Source of the DNA: Permianibacter fluminis
GTDB taxonomy: Bacteria > Pseudomonadota > Gammaproteobacteria > Enterobacterales > Permianibacteraceae
DNA: 64,000 nt
Reading direction: 5' to 3'
Assembly: GCF_013179735.1 (NCBI RefSeq)
Contig: NZ_JABMEG010000001.1
Coordinates: forward strand, 186,001-250,000
Shown piece by piece: positions 27,152-35,843 of the stretch. The notes under the pieces are model-generated. The model had not been told where the DNA came from, made no database searches, and saw only the letters and a program-made list of their open reading frames with translations. Each line of letters begins with the position of its first letter. The first letter of the stretch is position 1. Position numbers and translations under genes: made by a program.

Positions 27152-27203
27152 TCGCATCACGGTCGTGGCCACTCAGCGGTGGTCAAGACCGAACATGGTT
27201 TTG

Positions 27204-27239
27204 TTTGTCTGAAGATGGTTTTTTTGTCTGAAGATGGTT
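27204..27239 (+). repeat. Direct tandem repeat in the gap leader
   Basis: Two exact 17-base copies of TTTGTCTGAAGATGGTT with a 19-base period (27204-27220 and 27223-27239). Partial copies flank them: GAACATGGTTTTG before and CGTTTGTTGTGTTTGTCT after. The block is 50-85 bases before the gap start, in an unusually T-rich stretch for this genome. It could be a regulator-binding array or slippage product. Confidence 0.75.
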
Positions 27240-27288
27240 TCGTTTGTTGTGTTTGTCTTATCTGAATTGCAGTCAGGAGCGCTTTGCA

Positions 27289-28299
27289 ATGGCAATCAAA
27301 GTCGGTATCAATGGTTATGGTCGTATTGGTCGCACCGTCCTGCGGGCGATTTATGAACACGCCCGTCGTGACGAGATCATCGTCACCGCCATCAATACCT
27401 CACACCCGATCAAGGATGAAGCCTTTTTTACCCGTTTTGACACCGTGCATGGCCGCTTCAATGCCGACGTGACCTGCGACGAGAACAACATCTACGTCAA
27501 TGGCGATCGCATTCGGGTGTTCGCCGATCGCAATCCGGCCAATCTGAAATGGTCCGATGCCGGCGTTGATATCGTGTTCGAATGCACCGGCAAATTCACC
27601 AGCAAGGAAGCCGCATCGGCCCATTTCACTGGCGGCGCCAAAAAAGTCCTGATCTCGGCCCCGGGTGGCGAAGATGTCGATGCCACCATTGTTTATGGCG
27701 TCAACCATGGTTTGCTGAACAGCGGCATGACCGTGGTCTCGAACGCGTCGTGCACCACCAACTGCCTGGCACCGGTGGCAAAGGTACTGAACGAACTGGT
27801 CGGCATCGAAAACGGCCTGATGACCACCGTGCATGCCTACACCAACGATCAGAACATCGTCGATGGTCACCACAAGGATCTGCGCCGCGCCCGCGCTGCT
27901 GCGCAAAATATCATCCCGACCAAGACTGGCGCCGCCAAAGCGGTCGGTCTGGTGCTGCCGGAACTGAATGGCAAACTCGACGGCTTCTCGATGCGGGTAC
28001 CGACTGCCAATGTCTCGGTAGTCGATCTGACTTTTGTTGCCAAACGCGATACCAGCAAAGACGAAATCAACGCCGCGATGAAAGCGATGGCCGCCGGTGC
28101 CATGAAAGGTGTGCTGGCTTACAACGACGAACCGCTGGTCTCGGTCGATTTCAACCACACCCCGTTCTCGTCGATTTTTGACGCGACCCAGACCAAGGTC
28201 AACGGCCGTCTGGTCAAGGTGCTGGCCTGGTACGACAACGAATGGGGTTTCAGCAACCGCATGCTCGACACCGCAATTGCGATGATGAAGGCCAAATAG
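27289..28299 (+). CDS. gap: Glyceraldehyde-3-phosphate dehydrogenase, type I
   Basis: 336 residues from the ATG at 27289 with GGAG ten bases upstream. Catalytic Cys in [12 protein letters not shown], catalytic His in TVHAYTNDQ (general base), C-terminal [12 protein letters not shown]. The HAYTNDQ and [19 protein letters not shown] phrases identify GAPDH rather than erythrose-4-phosphate dehydrogenase (epd), which often holds this position. The cofactor pocket is unusual: the Asp that selects NAD (IND in classic GapA) is Thr37 (AINTSHP), and the LP pair before HKDL is replaced (VDGHHKDL), as in NADP-accepting GapB-type enzymes. Followed by pgk after 19 bases. Confidence 0.94.
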   Translation: MAIKVGINGYGRIGRTVLRAIYEHARRDEIIVTAINTSHPIKDEAFFTRFDTVHGRFNADVTCDENNIYVNGDRIRVFADRNPANLKWSDAGVDIVFECTGKFTSKEAASAHFTGGAKKVLISAPGGEDVDATIVYGVNHGLLNSGMTVVSNASCTTNCLAPVAKVLNELVGIENGLMTTVHAYTNDQNIVDGHHKDLRRARAAAQNIIPTKTGAAKAVGLVLPELNGKLDGFSMRVPTANVSVVDLTFVAKRDTSKDEINAAMKAMAAGAMKGVLAYNDEPLVSVDFNHTPFSSIFDATQTKVNGRLVKVLAWYDNEWGFSNRMLDTAIAMMKAK

Positions 28300-28318
28300 T
28301 TCGTTTACGGAAAACCAC

Positions 28319-29494
28319 ATGAACGTTATCAAGATGTCCGATCTGGATCTGCACGGCAAACGCGTGTTGATCCGGGAAGATCTGAATGCACCGATTCAGG
28401 ACGGCAAGATCAGTTCGGCGATTCGGCTCGAAGCTTCGCTGCCGACCATCCAGCTGGCCCTCGACAAAGGCGCCAAGGTGCTGGTGATGTCGCACCTCGG
28501 CCGGCCGACCGAAGGCGAACTGAAGCCGGAAGATTCCTTGGCACCGATTGTCGACTGGTTTCGAAGCCGGTTGAGCGTGCCGGTGCGGCTGACCAGTGAT
28601 TACCTCAATGGGGTCGAAGCCAACACTGGCGAAGTCGTCTTCCTCGAAAATGTCCGTTGCAACAAAGGCGAGAAGAAAAACAGCGACGAACTGGCAAAGG
28701 CTTATGCCGCGCTTTGCGATGTCTATGTCGGTGATGCGTTCGGCACCGCCCACCGCGCCGAGGCGTCGACCCATGGCGTCGCCAAGTTCGCCAAGATTGC
28801 CTGTGCCGGTCCGCTGATGGCCGCCGAAATCGAAGCGCTGACGAAAGCGCTGACCGCCCCGAAACGGCCGCTGGTCGCGATTGTCGGCGGCTCGAAAGTC
28901 TCGACCAAACTGACCATACTCGAAGCGCTGGCGCAGAAAGTGGATCAGCTGATCGTCGGTGGCGGCATTGCCAATACCTTCCTCGCCGCCGCCGGTTTCC
29001 CGGTCGGCAAGTCGCTGTACGAAGCCGATCTGGTCGAACAGGCGAAAACGCTGATGGCGCAAGCCAAGGCGCGCGGCGCGGATATTCCGGTGCCGGTCGA
29101 TGTGGTGGTCGGCAAGAAGTTCGATGCCAACGAACCGGCCGTCGTGAAAGCGGCAAAAGACGTCGCCGCCGACGACATGATTTTTGATATCGGCCCGGAA
29201 ACTCGCAAACAATTTGCCGCGCTGCTGCAGAAAGCCGGTTCAATCGTCTGGAACGGCCCGGTTGGCGTCTTCGAGTTCGACCAATTTGGTGAAGGCACCA
29301 AGGCGCTGTCACTCGCCATAGCGGACTCGCCGGCATTTTCGTTGGCCGGTGGTGGCGACACGCTGGCGGCGGTCGACAAGTACGGCATCAACGACAAGCT
29401 GTCGTATATTTCAACCGGTGGCGGCGCTTTCCTCGAATTTCTGGAAGGCAAGGAATTGCCAGCGATTGCGATTTTGATCGAACGGGCAAAGTGA
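28319..29494 (+). CDS. pgk: Phosphoglycerate kinase
   Basis: 391 residues, normal length. Substrate-binding [12 protein letters not shown] and [11 protein letters not shown] in the N-domain; [10 protein letters not shown]; nucleotide-binding [19 protein letters not shown]; and the C-terminal GGGDTLAAV and [13 protein letters not shown]. It transfers phosphate between 1,3-bisphosphoglycerate and ADP in the cytoplasm. Sits 19 bases after gap and 41 bases before fba in one operon. Note RED in place of the more common RVD near the start, which is a known variant in gammaproteobacteria. Confidence 0.97.
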   Translation: MNVIKMSDLDLHGKRVLIREDLNAPIQDGKISSAIRLEASLPTIQLALDKGAKVLVMSHLGRPTEGELKPEDSLAPIVDWFRSRLSVPVRLTSDYLNGVEANTGEVVFLENVRCNKGEKKNSDELAKAYAALCDVYVGDAFGTAHRAEASTHGVAKFAKIACAGPLMAAEIEALTKALTAPKRPLVAIVGGSKVSTKLTILEALAQKVDQLIVGGGIANTFLAAAGFPVGKSLYEADLVEQAKTLMAQAKARGADIPVPVDVVVGKKFDANEPAVVKAAKDVAADDMIFDIGPETRKQFAALLQKAGSIVWNGPVGVFEFDQFGEGTKALSLAIADSPAFSLAGGGDTLAAVDKYGINDKLSYISTGGGAFLEFLEGKELPAIAILIERAK

Positions 29495-29535
29495 TCGGCA
29501 CCCAATGACTTACCGAATGGAGAGGAGATAACGAA

Positions 29536-30600
29536 ATGGCACTGATTACCCTGCGGCAATTGCTCGACCATGCCGCCGAGCACAACTACGGCGTTCCGGC
29601 GTTCAACGTCAACAACCTGGAACAAATGCGCGCGGTGATGGAAGCGGCCAATGCGGTCGACGCTCCGGTAATCATCCAGGCCTCGGCTGGCGCCCGCAAA
29701 TATGCTGGCGCACCGTTTCTGCGCCACCTGATCTTGGCGGCGATTGAAGAGTTTCCGCATATCCCGGTGGTCATGCACCAGGATCACGGGGTCTCGCCGG
29801 CGGTCTGTCAGCGCTCGATTCAGATGGGCTTTTCCTCGGTGATGATGGACGGCTCGCTTGGCGAAGACGGCAAGACCCCGAAAGACTATGACTACAACAT
29901 GCGCGTGACCAAGCAGGTGGTCGAACTGGCGCACTCTTGTGGCGTCTCGGTTGAAGGGGAAATCGGCTGCCTCGGCTCACTGGAAACCGGCATGATGGGT
30001 GAGGAAGATGGTCACGGCGCCGAAGGCGCGCTCGATCATTCGCAGCTGCTGACCGATCCGGAAGAAGCCGCGCGCTTCGTCAAGGACACCGGCGTTGACG
30101 CACTCGCCATTGCCATCGGCACTTCGCACGGGGCTTACAAATTCACCCGGCCGCCGACCGGCGACATTCTCGCCATCGGCCGCGTCAAAGAAATCCACGC
30201 CCGCATTCCGAACACTCACCTCGTCATGCACGGCTCGTCGAGCGTGCCGCAGGACTGGTTGAAAATCATCAACGAGTACGGCGGCGATCTCGGCGAGACC
30301 TACGGCGTGCCGGTCAGCGAAATTCAGGAAGCGATCAAGCACGGTGTTCGCAAGGTCAATATCGATACCGATTTGCGCCTGGCTTCGACTGGTGCCATTC
30401 GCCGCTTCCTGGCCAAGAACCCGAAAGAGTTTGATCCGCGCAAATTCCTCGCCGAATCCACCAAGGCGATGCTGGGCATCTGCAAAGAGCGTTACGAGCA
30501 GTTCAATTGCGCCGGTCAGGCCTCGAAAATCAAGGTGCTGAGTCTGGACGCGATGACCACGCGTTACGCCAAAGGCGAGCTGGCTGCCAAGGTGAACTGA
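29536..30600 (+). CDS. fba: Fructose-bisphosphate aldolase, class II
   Basis: 354 residues, matching the class IIA/Calvin-cycle-subtype aldolases. Zinc and catalytic residues are seen in VVMHQDHG (His and Asp), [30 protein letters not shown] and VNIDTDLR. It splits fructose-1,6-bisphosphate to dihydroxyacetone phosphate and glyceraldehyde-3-phosphate. A strong ribosome site (GGAGAGGAG) precedes the ATG. Last gene of the tkt-gap-pgk-fba operon, followed by a strong terminator; pyruvate kinase, which follows in some relatives, is not here. Confidence 0.97.
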   Translation: MALITLRQLLDHAAEHNYGVPAFNVNNLEQMRAVMEAANAVDAPVIIQASAGARKYAGAPFLRHLILAAIEEFPHIPVVMHQDHGVSPAVCQRSIQMGFSSVMMDGSLGEDGKTPKDYDYNMRVTKQVVELAHSCGVSVEGEIGCLGSLETGMMGEEDGHGAEGALDHSQLLTDPEEAARFVKDTGVDALAIAIGTSHGAYKFTRPPTGDILAIGRVKEIHARIPNTHLVMHGSSSVPQDWLKIINEYGGDLGETYGVPVSEIQEAIKHGVRKVNIDTDLRLASTGAIRRFLAKNPKEFDPRKFLAESTKAMLGICKERYEQFNCAGQASKIKVLSLDAMTTRYAKGELAAKVN

Positions 30601-30651
30601 GCGGGATCGCACACGGTCCAAAGCAAGGGCCCGCTAAGTCCGCGTTAATCG

Positions 30652-30685
30652 ACACCCCGTCATGATGGCGGGGTGTTGTTTTTTT
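30652..30685 (+). terminator. Rho-independent terminator after fba
   Basis: Eight-base stem ACACCCCG / CGGGGTGT with a nine-base loop, followed by TGTTTTTTT. It closes the tkt-gap-pgk-fba operon. Confidence 0.92.
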
Positions 30686-30735
30686 CCAGTACGGTTGTTG
30701 TGTTCATTATTTTTTTTCTGGGTTGGTAGCGTGTC

Positions 30736-32640
30736 ATGAGCAAACTGGTTTCGTTTCTTCGTCAGCTGTTGCAAGCAGGAGTCCCGCTACGGGCGGCGCT
30801 GCTGACGGTATTGGTCGAAGCGATATTGCTGGCCGACATGCTGCCCGATAGTGCCGGCGCCAACCCGACGACCGTCGCGTTCAGTGTCATGGCGCTGCTG
30901 GCCTATGCTTCGATGTATCTGGCCGTTGCCCTGCTGCCGGCTTGGTTGCTGAATCGATTCAAACTGCCGCGCGCTGCCGCCGTCTGGTTCTGGTTGCTGG
31001 CCGGCATCGTGTTTGTGCTGACCCTGATCGACAGCCGGCTGTATCCGATTTATGGCTTCCATCTGAACGGCTTTGTCCTGAATCTGGTGCTGACGCCGGG
31101 CGGGATTGATTCGCTCGGCGGCGATGCGATGAGTTTCATCAGCATGAGCGCACAAGTGACGGCACTGCTGTTGCTGCCGCTGCTGCTGCTGTGGTTGGCG
31201 GCACGACGCATCAGTCAGCGTTGGCTGAATGCCCGCGTCTGTCGTTATGGCGTCATCGTGCTGATCGTGGCGCTGCTCGGTGAGCGCATTATTTACGGTA
31301 TTGCCGATCTGCGCGGTCCCGGTACCGTGTTGACCGTTGCCAACAGTTTTCCGATGTATGACAAAACCTATTTCCGCAGTTTTGGCAAACGCATCGGGTT
31401 GGCTCAGCGGCCCAATGTGAAGGTCGACGGCCCGAGCGTCAGCGGTCGACTGCATTATCCGCAGCGGCCCTTGCAGGTCACTGTACCGGCACAGCGTTAC
31501 AACGTGATCTGGCTGGTTGCCGAATCGCTGCGTGCCGATATGCTGGATCCGGACATCATGCCGGCGACCTGGCACGCCGCGCAGCGCGGTCGCCAGTTCC
31601 GTCAACATTTCAGTGGCGGCAATGGCACCCGCATGGGCATGTTCTCGCTGTTCTACGGCTTGCCCGGCAATTACTGGTTCAGTTTTCTCGGCGAGCACCG
31701 CAGTGCGGCCGTCATCGATGTGCTGCAGCAACAGCACTATGAAATGCAGCTTTTCACCGCGCAGTCGTTCACCTACCCGGAATTCGATCGGACCATTTTT
31801 GCCAATATCGACAGCAACCGTCTGCACGTTGATGACAAGGGCGAAGGCTGGGAACGGGATCGGCGCAATAGCCAGCGTTTGATCGAACAATTGCAACAGC
31901 GGCACGCGGAGCAGCCACTGTTCCTGTTCAATTTCTTCGAGTCCACCCATGCTCGCTACACCTTCCCGGATGACGCGGCGATCCGGCCGGATTATCTGCG
32001 CGAATTCAATTACGCCCGTATGGATGTCGATTCGTTCAAACGCGACATCAACGGCATTCGCGATCGCTATGTCAATTCCGCGCGGGCGCTGGATCAGGCA
32101 CTGGCGCCGCTGTGGGCGTACATGGAACAGGAAAAGCTGTTCGACAATACCGTGGTCGTATTCACCGGCGACCACGGCGAAGAGTTCATGGACAGCGGTC
32201 GCTGGGGCCACAACTCGGCCTTTGTCCCGGCCCAGCTGCACGTGCCGCTGGTGCTGTGGCTGCCAGGCGAGTCAGCGGCAGTCGATGATCGGCTGTCGGC
32301 ACACATGGATGTTGTGGCGACACTGATGCCGCGACTGGGTGTACAGAATCCGGTCAGCGATTACAGCCTCGGTTTTGATTTGCTGGCCGCCCCGGCGCGC
32401 CAGCAGGTGCTGGTCTCCGATTGGGATCGGGTTGGCTATCTGGATGCCGATTACATCCTGACGCTGCCGCTCAGCACCGATGCCGGGTTCCGGCCGCAGG
32501 TCACCGATGGCCGTGGTCAGGCGGTCAGCGACGAGGCCGCCGATGCCGCCTTGCTCAGCCGTCAACGCGCCATGCAACAGGTGATGCACGACATCAGCCG
32601 GTTCTACCGCGCACCGGACGAAACGCCGGTGTTACACTAA
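30736..32640 (+). CDS. YejM/PbgA-like inner-membrane sulfatase-fold protein
   Basis: 634 residues. About five membrane helices occupy the first ~190 residues, then a periplasmic alkaline phosphatase/sulfatase domain (~240-600): WLVAESLRADMLD, the nucleophile region SGGNGTRMGMFSLFYGLPGNYW-like with its Thr, and VVFTGDHGEEF with metal-binding Asp-His. The layout and the FSLFYGL block resemble E. coli YejM (PbgA), which controls LpxC stability and cardiolipin/LPS balance, more than Gram-positive LtaS. Unlike E. coli YejM, the metal-site motif GDHGEEF is intact, so it may be catalytically active. pssA follows after 59 bases, consistent with a phospholipid role. Confidence 0.85.
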   Translation: MSKLVSFLRQLLQAGVPLRAALLTVLVEAILLADMLPDSAGANPTTVAFSVMALLAYASMYLAVALLPAWLLNRFKLPRAAAVWFWLLAGIVFVLTLIDSRLYPIYGFHLNGFVLNLVLTPGGIDSLGGDAMSFISMSAQVTALLLLPLLLLWLAARRISQRWLNARVCRYGVIVLIVALLGERIIYGIADLRGPGTVLTVANSFPMYDKTYFRSFGKRIGLAQRPNVKVDGPSVSGRLHYPQRPLQVTVPAQRYNVIWLVAESLRADMLDPDIMPATWHAAQRGRQFRQHFSGGNGTRMGMFSLFYGLPGNYWFSFLGEHRSAAVIDVLQQQHYEMQLFTAQSFTYPEFDRTIFANIDSNRLHVDDKGEGWERDRRNSQRLIEQLQQRHAEQPLFLFNFFESTHARYTFPDDAAIRPDYLREFNYARMDVDSFKRDINGIRDRYVNSARALDQALAPLWAYMEQEKLFDNTVVVFTGDHGEEFMDSGRWGHNSAFVPAQLHVPLVLWLPGESAAVDDRLSAHMDVVATLMPRLGVQNPVSDYSLGFDLLAAPARQQVLVSDWDRVGYLDADYILTLPLSTDAGFRPQVTDGRGQAVSDEAADAALLSRQRAMQQVMHDISRFYRAPDETPVLH

Positions 32641-32699
32641 GCTGATGCGGGCTCTGACCAGCCCGAACCTCCCTTACCCGTGACGCAAACAACGATACG

Positions 32700-33317
32700 A
32701 TGACTGGCAAAAAGCCCTTCTCCATGATCCGCAATTTTCATCTGGCGGATTGGTTCACCCTCGGCAATGCTTTCTGCGGCATGGGTGCCGTGTTCGCTGC
32801 CATGGCCTTCCTGCAGACCCAGCAGCGCGATTACCTGCTGCTGGCCGCCGGCTTCATTCCGCTGGCGCTGGTCTTCGATATTCTCGACGGCCGCATCGCC
32901 CGCTGGCGTCAGGAACAATCGGCCATGGGCCGCGAACTCGACTCGCTGGCCGACATCATTTCGTTCGGCGTTGCGCCGGCGGCCATTGCCTACAGCAGCG
33001 GCATGCATGGCCTGTGGGATGCGCTGATTCTGCTCTGCTTTGTCGCCTGCGGCGTCAGCCGGTTGGCGCGCTACAACATCACCGCCGAGGCGATGAGCGA
33101 AGAAGCTGGCAAAGTGAAACATTTTGAAGGCACACCGATTCCCAGTTCGACCTTGCTGGTGGTCGTACTGGCAGCAGCGGCCGGTCAGGGCAACCTCGGT
33201 GATGCACTGTGGTTCGGCCAATGGCAACTCGGCCCCGGCGTGCTGCATCCGCTGGTGCTGATGTTTGCGCTGTCGGGTTCGCTAATGATCAGCACGATCA
33301 AGATTCCGAAGCTGTAA
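32700..33317 (+). CDS. pssA: CDP-diacylglycerol-serine O-phosphatidyltransferase
   Basis: 205 residues with about six membrane helices. The CDP-alcohol phosphatidyltransferase motif DGx2ARx8Gx3Dx3D is complete: DGRIAR (63-68), Gly77, Asp81 and Asp85. The N-terminal HLADWFTLGNAFCG is characteristic of the membrane-bound type II (Bacillus-type) PssA; E. coli uses an unrelated peripheral PssA. It makes phosphatidylserine from CDP-diacylglycerol and serine. The serine pathway gene serA is 4 kb away but on the other strand. Confidence 0.93.
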   Translation: MTGKKPFSMIRNFHLADWFTLGNAFCGMGAVFAAMAFLQTQQRDYLLLAAGFIPLALVFDILDGRIARWRQEQSAMGRELDSLADIISFGVAPAAIAYSSGMHGLWDALILLCFVACGVSRLARYNITAEAMSEEAGKVKHFEGTPIPSSTLLVVVLAAAAGQGNLGDALWFGQWQLGPGVLHPLVLMFALSGSLMISTIKIPKL

Positions 33318-33417
33318 GGCAAAAACCGGAACGCAATGTCCGGTAGCGCGTCGCCGCGCAGGTCACAGCGGCGATTGCAAACAGCAGAGAGTGCGTTAAA
33401 GACCTGAAGCATTTTCG

Positions 33418-33450
33418 AAACGCCAGCTGGCACTGCCTGCTGGCGTTTTT
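33418..33450 (+). terminator. Rho-independent terminator after pssA
   Basis: Stem AAACGCCAGC / GCTGGCGTTT with an 11-base loop followed by a T tract, about 100 bases past the pssA stop. A smaller CCGGA-TCCGG hairpin occurs just after the stop. Confidence 0.85.
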
Positions 33451-34004
33451 GTTTTCAACGCTGGTGTTCCGGTTTTTCCTGAACCGCTCATTGCCTATTC
33501 GCGCGTTCACGATTCGATTCGCGCTTTTCCTGTTCGCCTTTTTTTGCTTCGCACCTTCCTGCTATGCACGCTCCAGTTTTGCCCAGCGCATCTTGCTGAC
33601 GTCGTTCTGTTCGCGGCATCACAGGCAGCGCACCAGCCACTCACGCATCTTTTCGATGCCACCGGCAACAATTCGAATTGCCGTATACACCGCCAACTTC
33701 GGTATCGAATCGTAGCCTTTTGTATCGCCCTGTCGCTGGCGCAGGGCCTTTCCTGTCGATTGGCTCCCGAATTGTGTTTTTCCCCGGCACAACGCTTGAC
33801 AGTAGTCGGCACTCTCTCCCATTTTCTGTTCCGCACACCAGCGGAGGGGTCGGTGGGCAGTGGCAGCTCGCACGCGGAATGGCGAGCGGCTGCCGCTATA
33901 ACCGGCCCATCTGCTGGCTTGGTCGCGACATCCTGTGCGCTGCATCAGGCTGTGCTCCCGAATCGGTCGTTGGGCTGATCACAAAAAAATCGAGGGAGAC
34001 AGTC
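33451..34004. other. Long non-coding leader upstream of the M35 peptidase gene
   Basis: About 550 bases with no open frame that looks coding on either strand (frames present are short, Cys/Arg/Ser-rich shadows without family patterns or ribosome sites). It probably contains the peptidase promoter and a long 5' untranslated region, ending in the ribosome site GAGGGAG at ~33992-33998. TTGACAGTAGTCGGC at ~33796 is one possible -35 region. Confidence 0.45.
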
Positions 34005-35105
34005 ATGTTCCGTAAACCCATGCTCTGGTTGGCAGCGCTGCTGCTGGCCAGCGGCGCCAATGCCCAGCAAGTCAATAGCGATCTGTCGGTCGAGCTGCAA
34101 CCGGTACGCACCAGCTTGAACGCCAGTGATGACGTCGAATTCACGGTGCAAATCACCAACAACGGTCGCCGTTCTGTACGCCTGTTGAAGTGGGACATTC
34201 CCGGTGAAACCGATGAAGCGTCGTTCTTTTCAGTCAATCGCGATGGTCGCGACGTGCTGTATATCGGCAAGCATTACAAACGCGGTGCGCCGGCCGCAGC
34301 CGACTATCTGGTATTGAAAGCAGGCGAGACACTGAGCCGGAAAATCGATCTGTCGACCCAGTTCGATTTCACCGTCACCGGCAACTACAACATCCAATAC
34401 GCGCCGCAGCATTTCCTGCCGATCGATCGTGGCAGTCTGGCTGCCAACAAGGCCGGCGCCGAGCAGGTTGCCGGCATCGGCACCTCGCCGTCAGTGACCA
34501 TCTGGGTGCAAGCCGCCAGCGAATCGCTGATTGAAAAACAACTCAGTGAAAAAGTGCAGACCGGTCAGGTCGTGATGCAAAGCGTGGGCTACTCGAGCAA
34601 TTGCAGCACATCGCGTCGCAGCACCATCGCCAGCGCCGTCAACGCCGCCAACACCATGGCGACCAATGCCAAGAGCTATCTGCAGAACACTGCCACCGCC
34701 AATCGCTCGAGCAGCAAGCGTTACAAAACCTGGTTTGGCTCCTACACCAGCTCACGCTGGACCACGGCGACCAACCATTTCGTCAACATCGATGATGCGC
34801 TCGACACCAAACCGCTGGTGTTCGACTGCGGCTGCACCGACAGCGCTTATGCGTACGTCTATCCGACCCAACCGTACAAGGTGTATCTGTGCTCGGCATT
34901 CTGGAGCGCACCACTGTCCGGCACCGACTCCAAGGGCGGCACCATTGTCCATGAGCTGAGCCACTTCAATGTGGTCGCGGCAACCGATGACCGCGCTTAC
35001 GGTCAATCGGCCGCCAAGAGTCTGGCCATCAGCAACCCGACCGGCGCGCTCGACAATGCCGACAGCCATGAGTACTTCGCGGAAAACACCCCAGCCCTGC
35101 CCTAA
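34005..35105 (+). CDS. Secreted M35 (aspzincin) peptidyl-Lys metalloendopeptidase-like protease
   Basis: 366 residues from the ATG at 34005, with GAGGGAG upstream. The signal peptide ends ASGANA (~20). An N-terminal immunoglobulin-like prodomain (~22-165) precedes the catalytic domain (~170-366). The zinc site is His316-Glu317-x-x-His320 in VHELSHF, plus Asp329 in ATDDRAYG, which matches the aspzincin GTxDxxYG motif. The C-terminal DNADSHEYFAENTP is also typical of bacterial and fungal M35 enzymes. Cysteines (CSTSRRS, CGCTD, YLCS) suggest disulfides. A second secreted protease beside the M4 enzyme, not in an operon. Confidence 0.93.
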   Translation: MFRKPMLWLAALLLASGANAQQVNSDLSVELQPVRTSLNASDDVEFTVQITNNGRRSVRLLKWDIPGETDEASFFSVNRDGRDVLYIGKHYKRGAPAAADYLVLKAGETLSRKIDLSTQFDFTVTGNYNIQYAPQHFLPIDRGSLAANKAGAEQVAGIGTSPSVTIWVQAASESLIEKQLSEKVQTGQVVMQSVGYSSNCSTSRRSTIASAVNAANTMATNAKSYLQNTATANRSSSKRYKTWFGSYTSSRWTTATNHFVNIDDALDTKPLVFDCGCTDSAYAYVYPTQPYKVYLCSAFWSAPLSGTDSKGGTIVHELSHFNVVAATDDRAYGQSAAKSLAISNPTGALDNADSHEYFAENTPALP

Positions 35106-35121
35106 GCTGTAGCGGGAAACG

Positions 35122-35152
35122 AGCCCGACCGTCACCACGGTCGGGCTTTTTT
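35122..35152 (+). terminator. Rho-independent terminator after the M35 gene
   Basis: Eleven-base stem AGCCCGACCGT / ACGGTCGGGCT with a four-base loop and a TTTTTT tract, 17 bases after the stop. Confidence 0.93.
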
Positions 35153-35262
35153 ATTGCCGATAAATGCCAATCCCTCACTCGGTTAGGCCGTTGCTTTCTG
35201 AAAACGGCTAAGCCGCTACCGTGCTCGCTAGACTGCCCCTCCCCTGTCGAGGAGTCACTGCC

Positions 35263-35763
35263 ATGGCGATCGCACCATCGATGCAAAGCTATCTGCATCG
35301 GCAAGGCGTGCAGTACTCGCTGCTGCCGCATCCCTACGCCGAGCGCAGCGCCCGGGCGGCATCCTGTTGTGGCGTACCGCTGGAACAGATGATCAAGGCG
35401 GTGCTGGTGCAGGATCAAGATGGTCAACATCTGCTGGCGTTGATCCCGGCCGACCGCCAGCTCAGCCTGTTTCATCTGTCACAGCATTTGGGCCGGCATT
35501 TTCAGCTGGTTGATGAAAACGACGTGGTGCAATGCTTTTCCGACTGCGATAACGGCGCGGTGCCGGCACTGGGCGCCGCCTACGATATCGAAACCGTGAT
35601 CGACGACAGTTTGCGCCGCAAAACCACGGTCTATCTCGAAGCCGGCGATCACGAAGATTTGATCCAGTTAACCCAGGAACAATTCCGCTCGCTAACCCAC
35701 GACTGCGTCTGTGGCTATTTCAGCATCAGCAGCCAGACTGGCGCGCGGCTATTTGCGGAATAG
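35263..35763 (+). CDS. YbaK/ProX-type aminoacyl-tRNA deacylase domain protein
   Basis: 166 residues from the ATG at 35263, with GAGGAG ten bases upstream. The YbaK/aaRS-associated editing domain covers ~20-150: YAERSARAASCCGVPLEQMIKAVLVQD (with the family Lys), ALIPADRQLSL, then AVPALGAAYDIETVIDDSL. The GAVPALG segment is the conserved substrate loop. Members hydrolyse mischarged tRNA (Cys-tRNAPro, Ala-tRNAPro), though stand-alone family members differ in specificity. Monocistronic. Confidence 0.88.
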   Translation: MAIAPSMQSYLHRQGVQYSLLPHPYAERSARAASCCGVPLEQMIKAVLVQDQDGQHLLALIPADRQLSLFHLSQHLGRHFQLVDENDVVQCFSDCDNGAVPALGAAYDIETVIDDSLRRKTTVYLEAGDHEDLIQLTQEQFRSLTHDCVCGYFSISSQTGARLFAE

Positions 35764-35843
35764 CGATGCGGAAATAGCGTTGCTGAAAGGCGACACGGTA
35801 TAGCGTCGGCGCTATCTCCGCTCGCCCAGCCGCTTGCCGCACT

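Noticed and set aside
27289-28299. Erythrose-4-phosphate dehydrogenase (epd) instead of gap
   Set aside because: Gene order would allow epd, but the HAYTNDQ and [16 protein letters not shown] motifs are those of GAPDH.
33544-33978. 144-codon plus-strand frame in the leader of the M35 gene
   Set aside because: Ser/Ala/Cys-rich, no ribosome site, no domain pattern, and overlapping frames on both strands look equally random.
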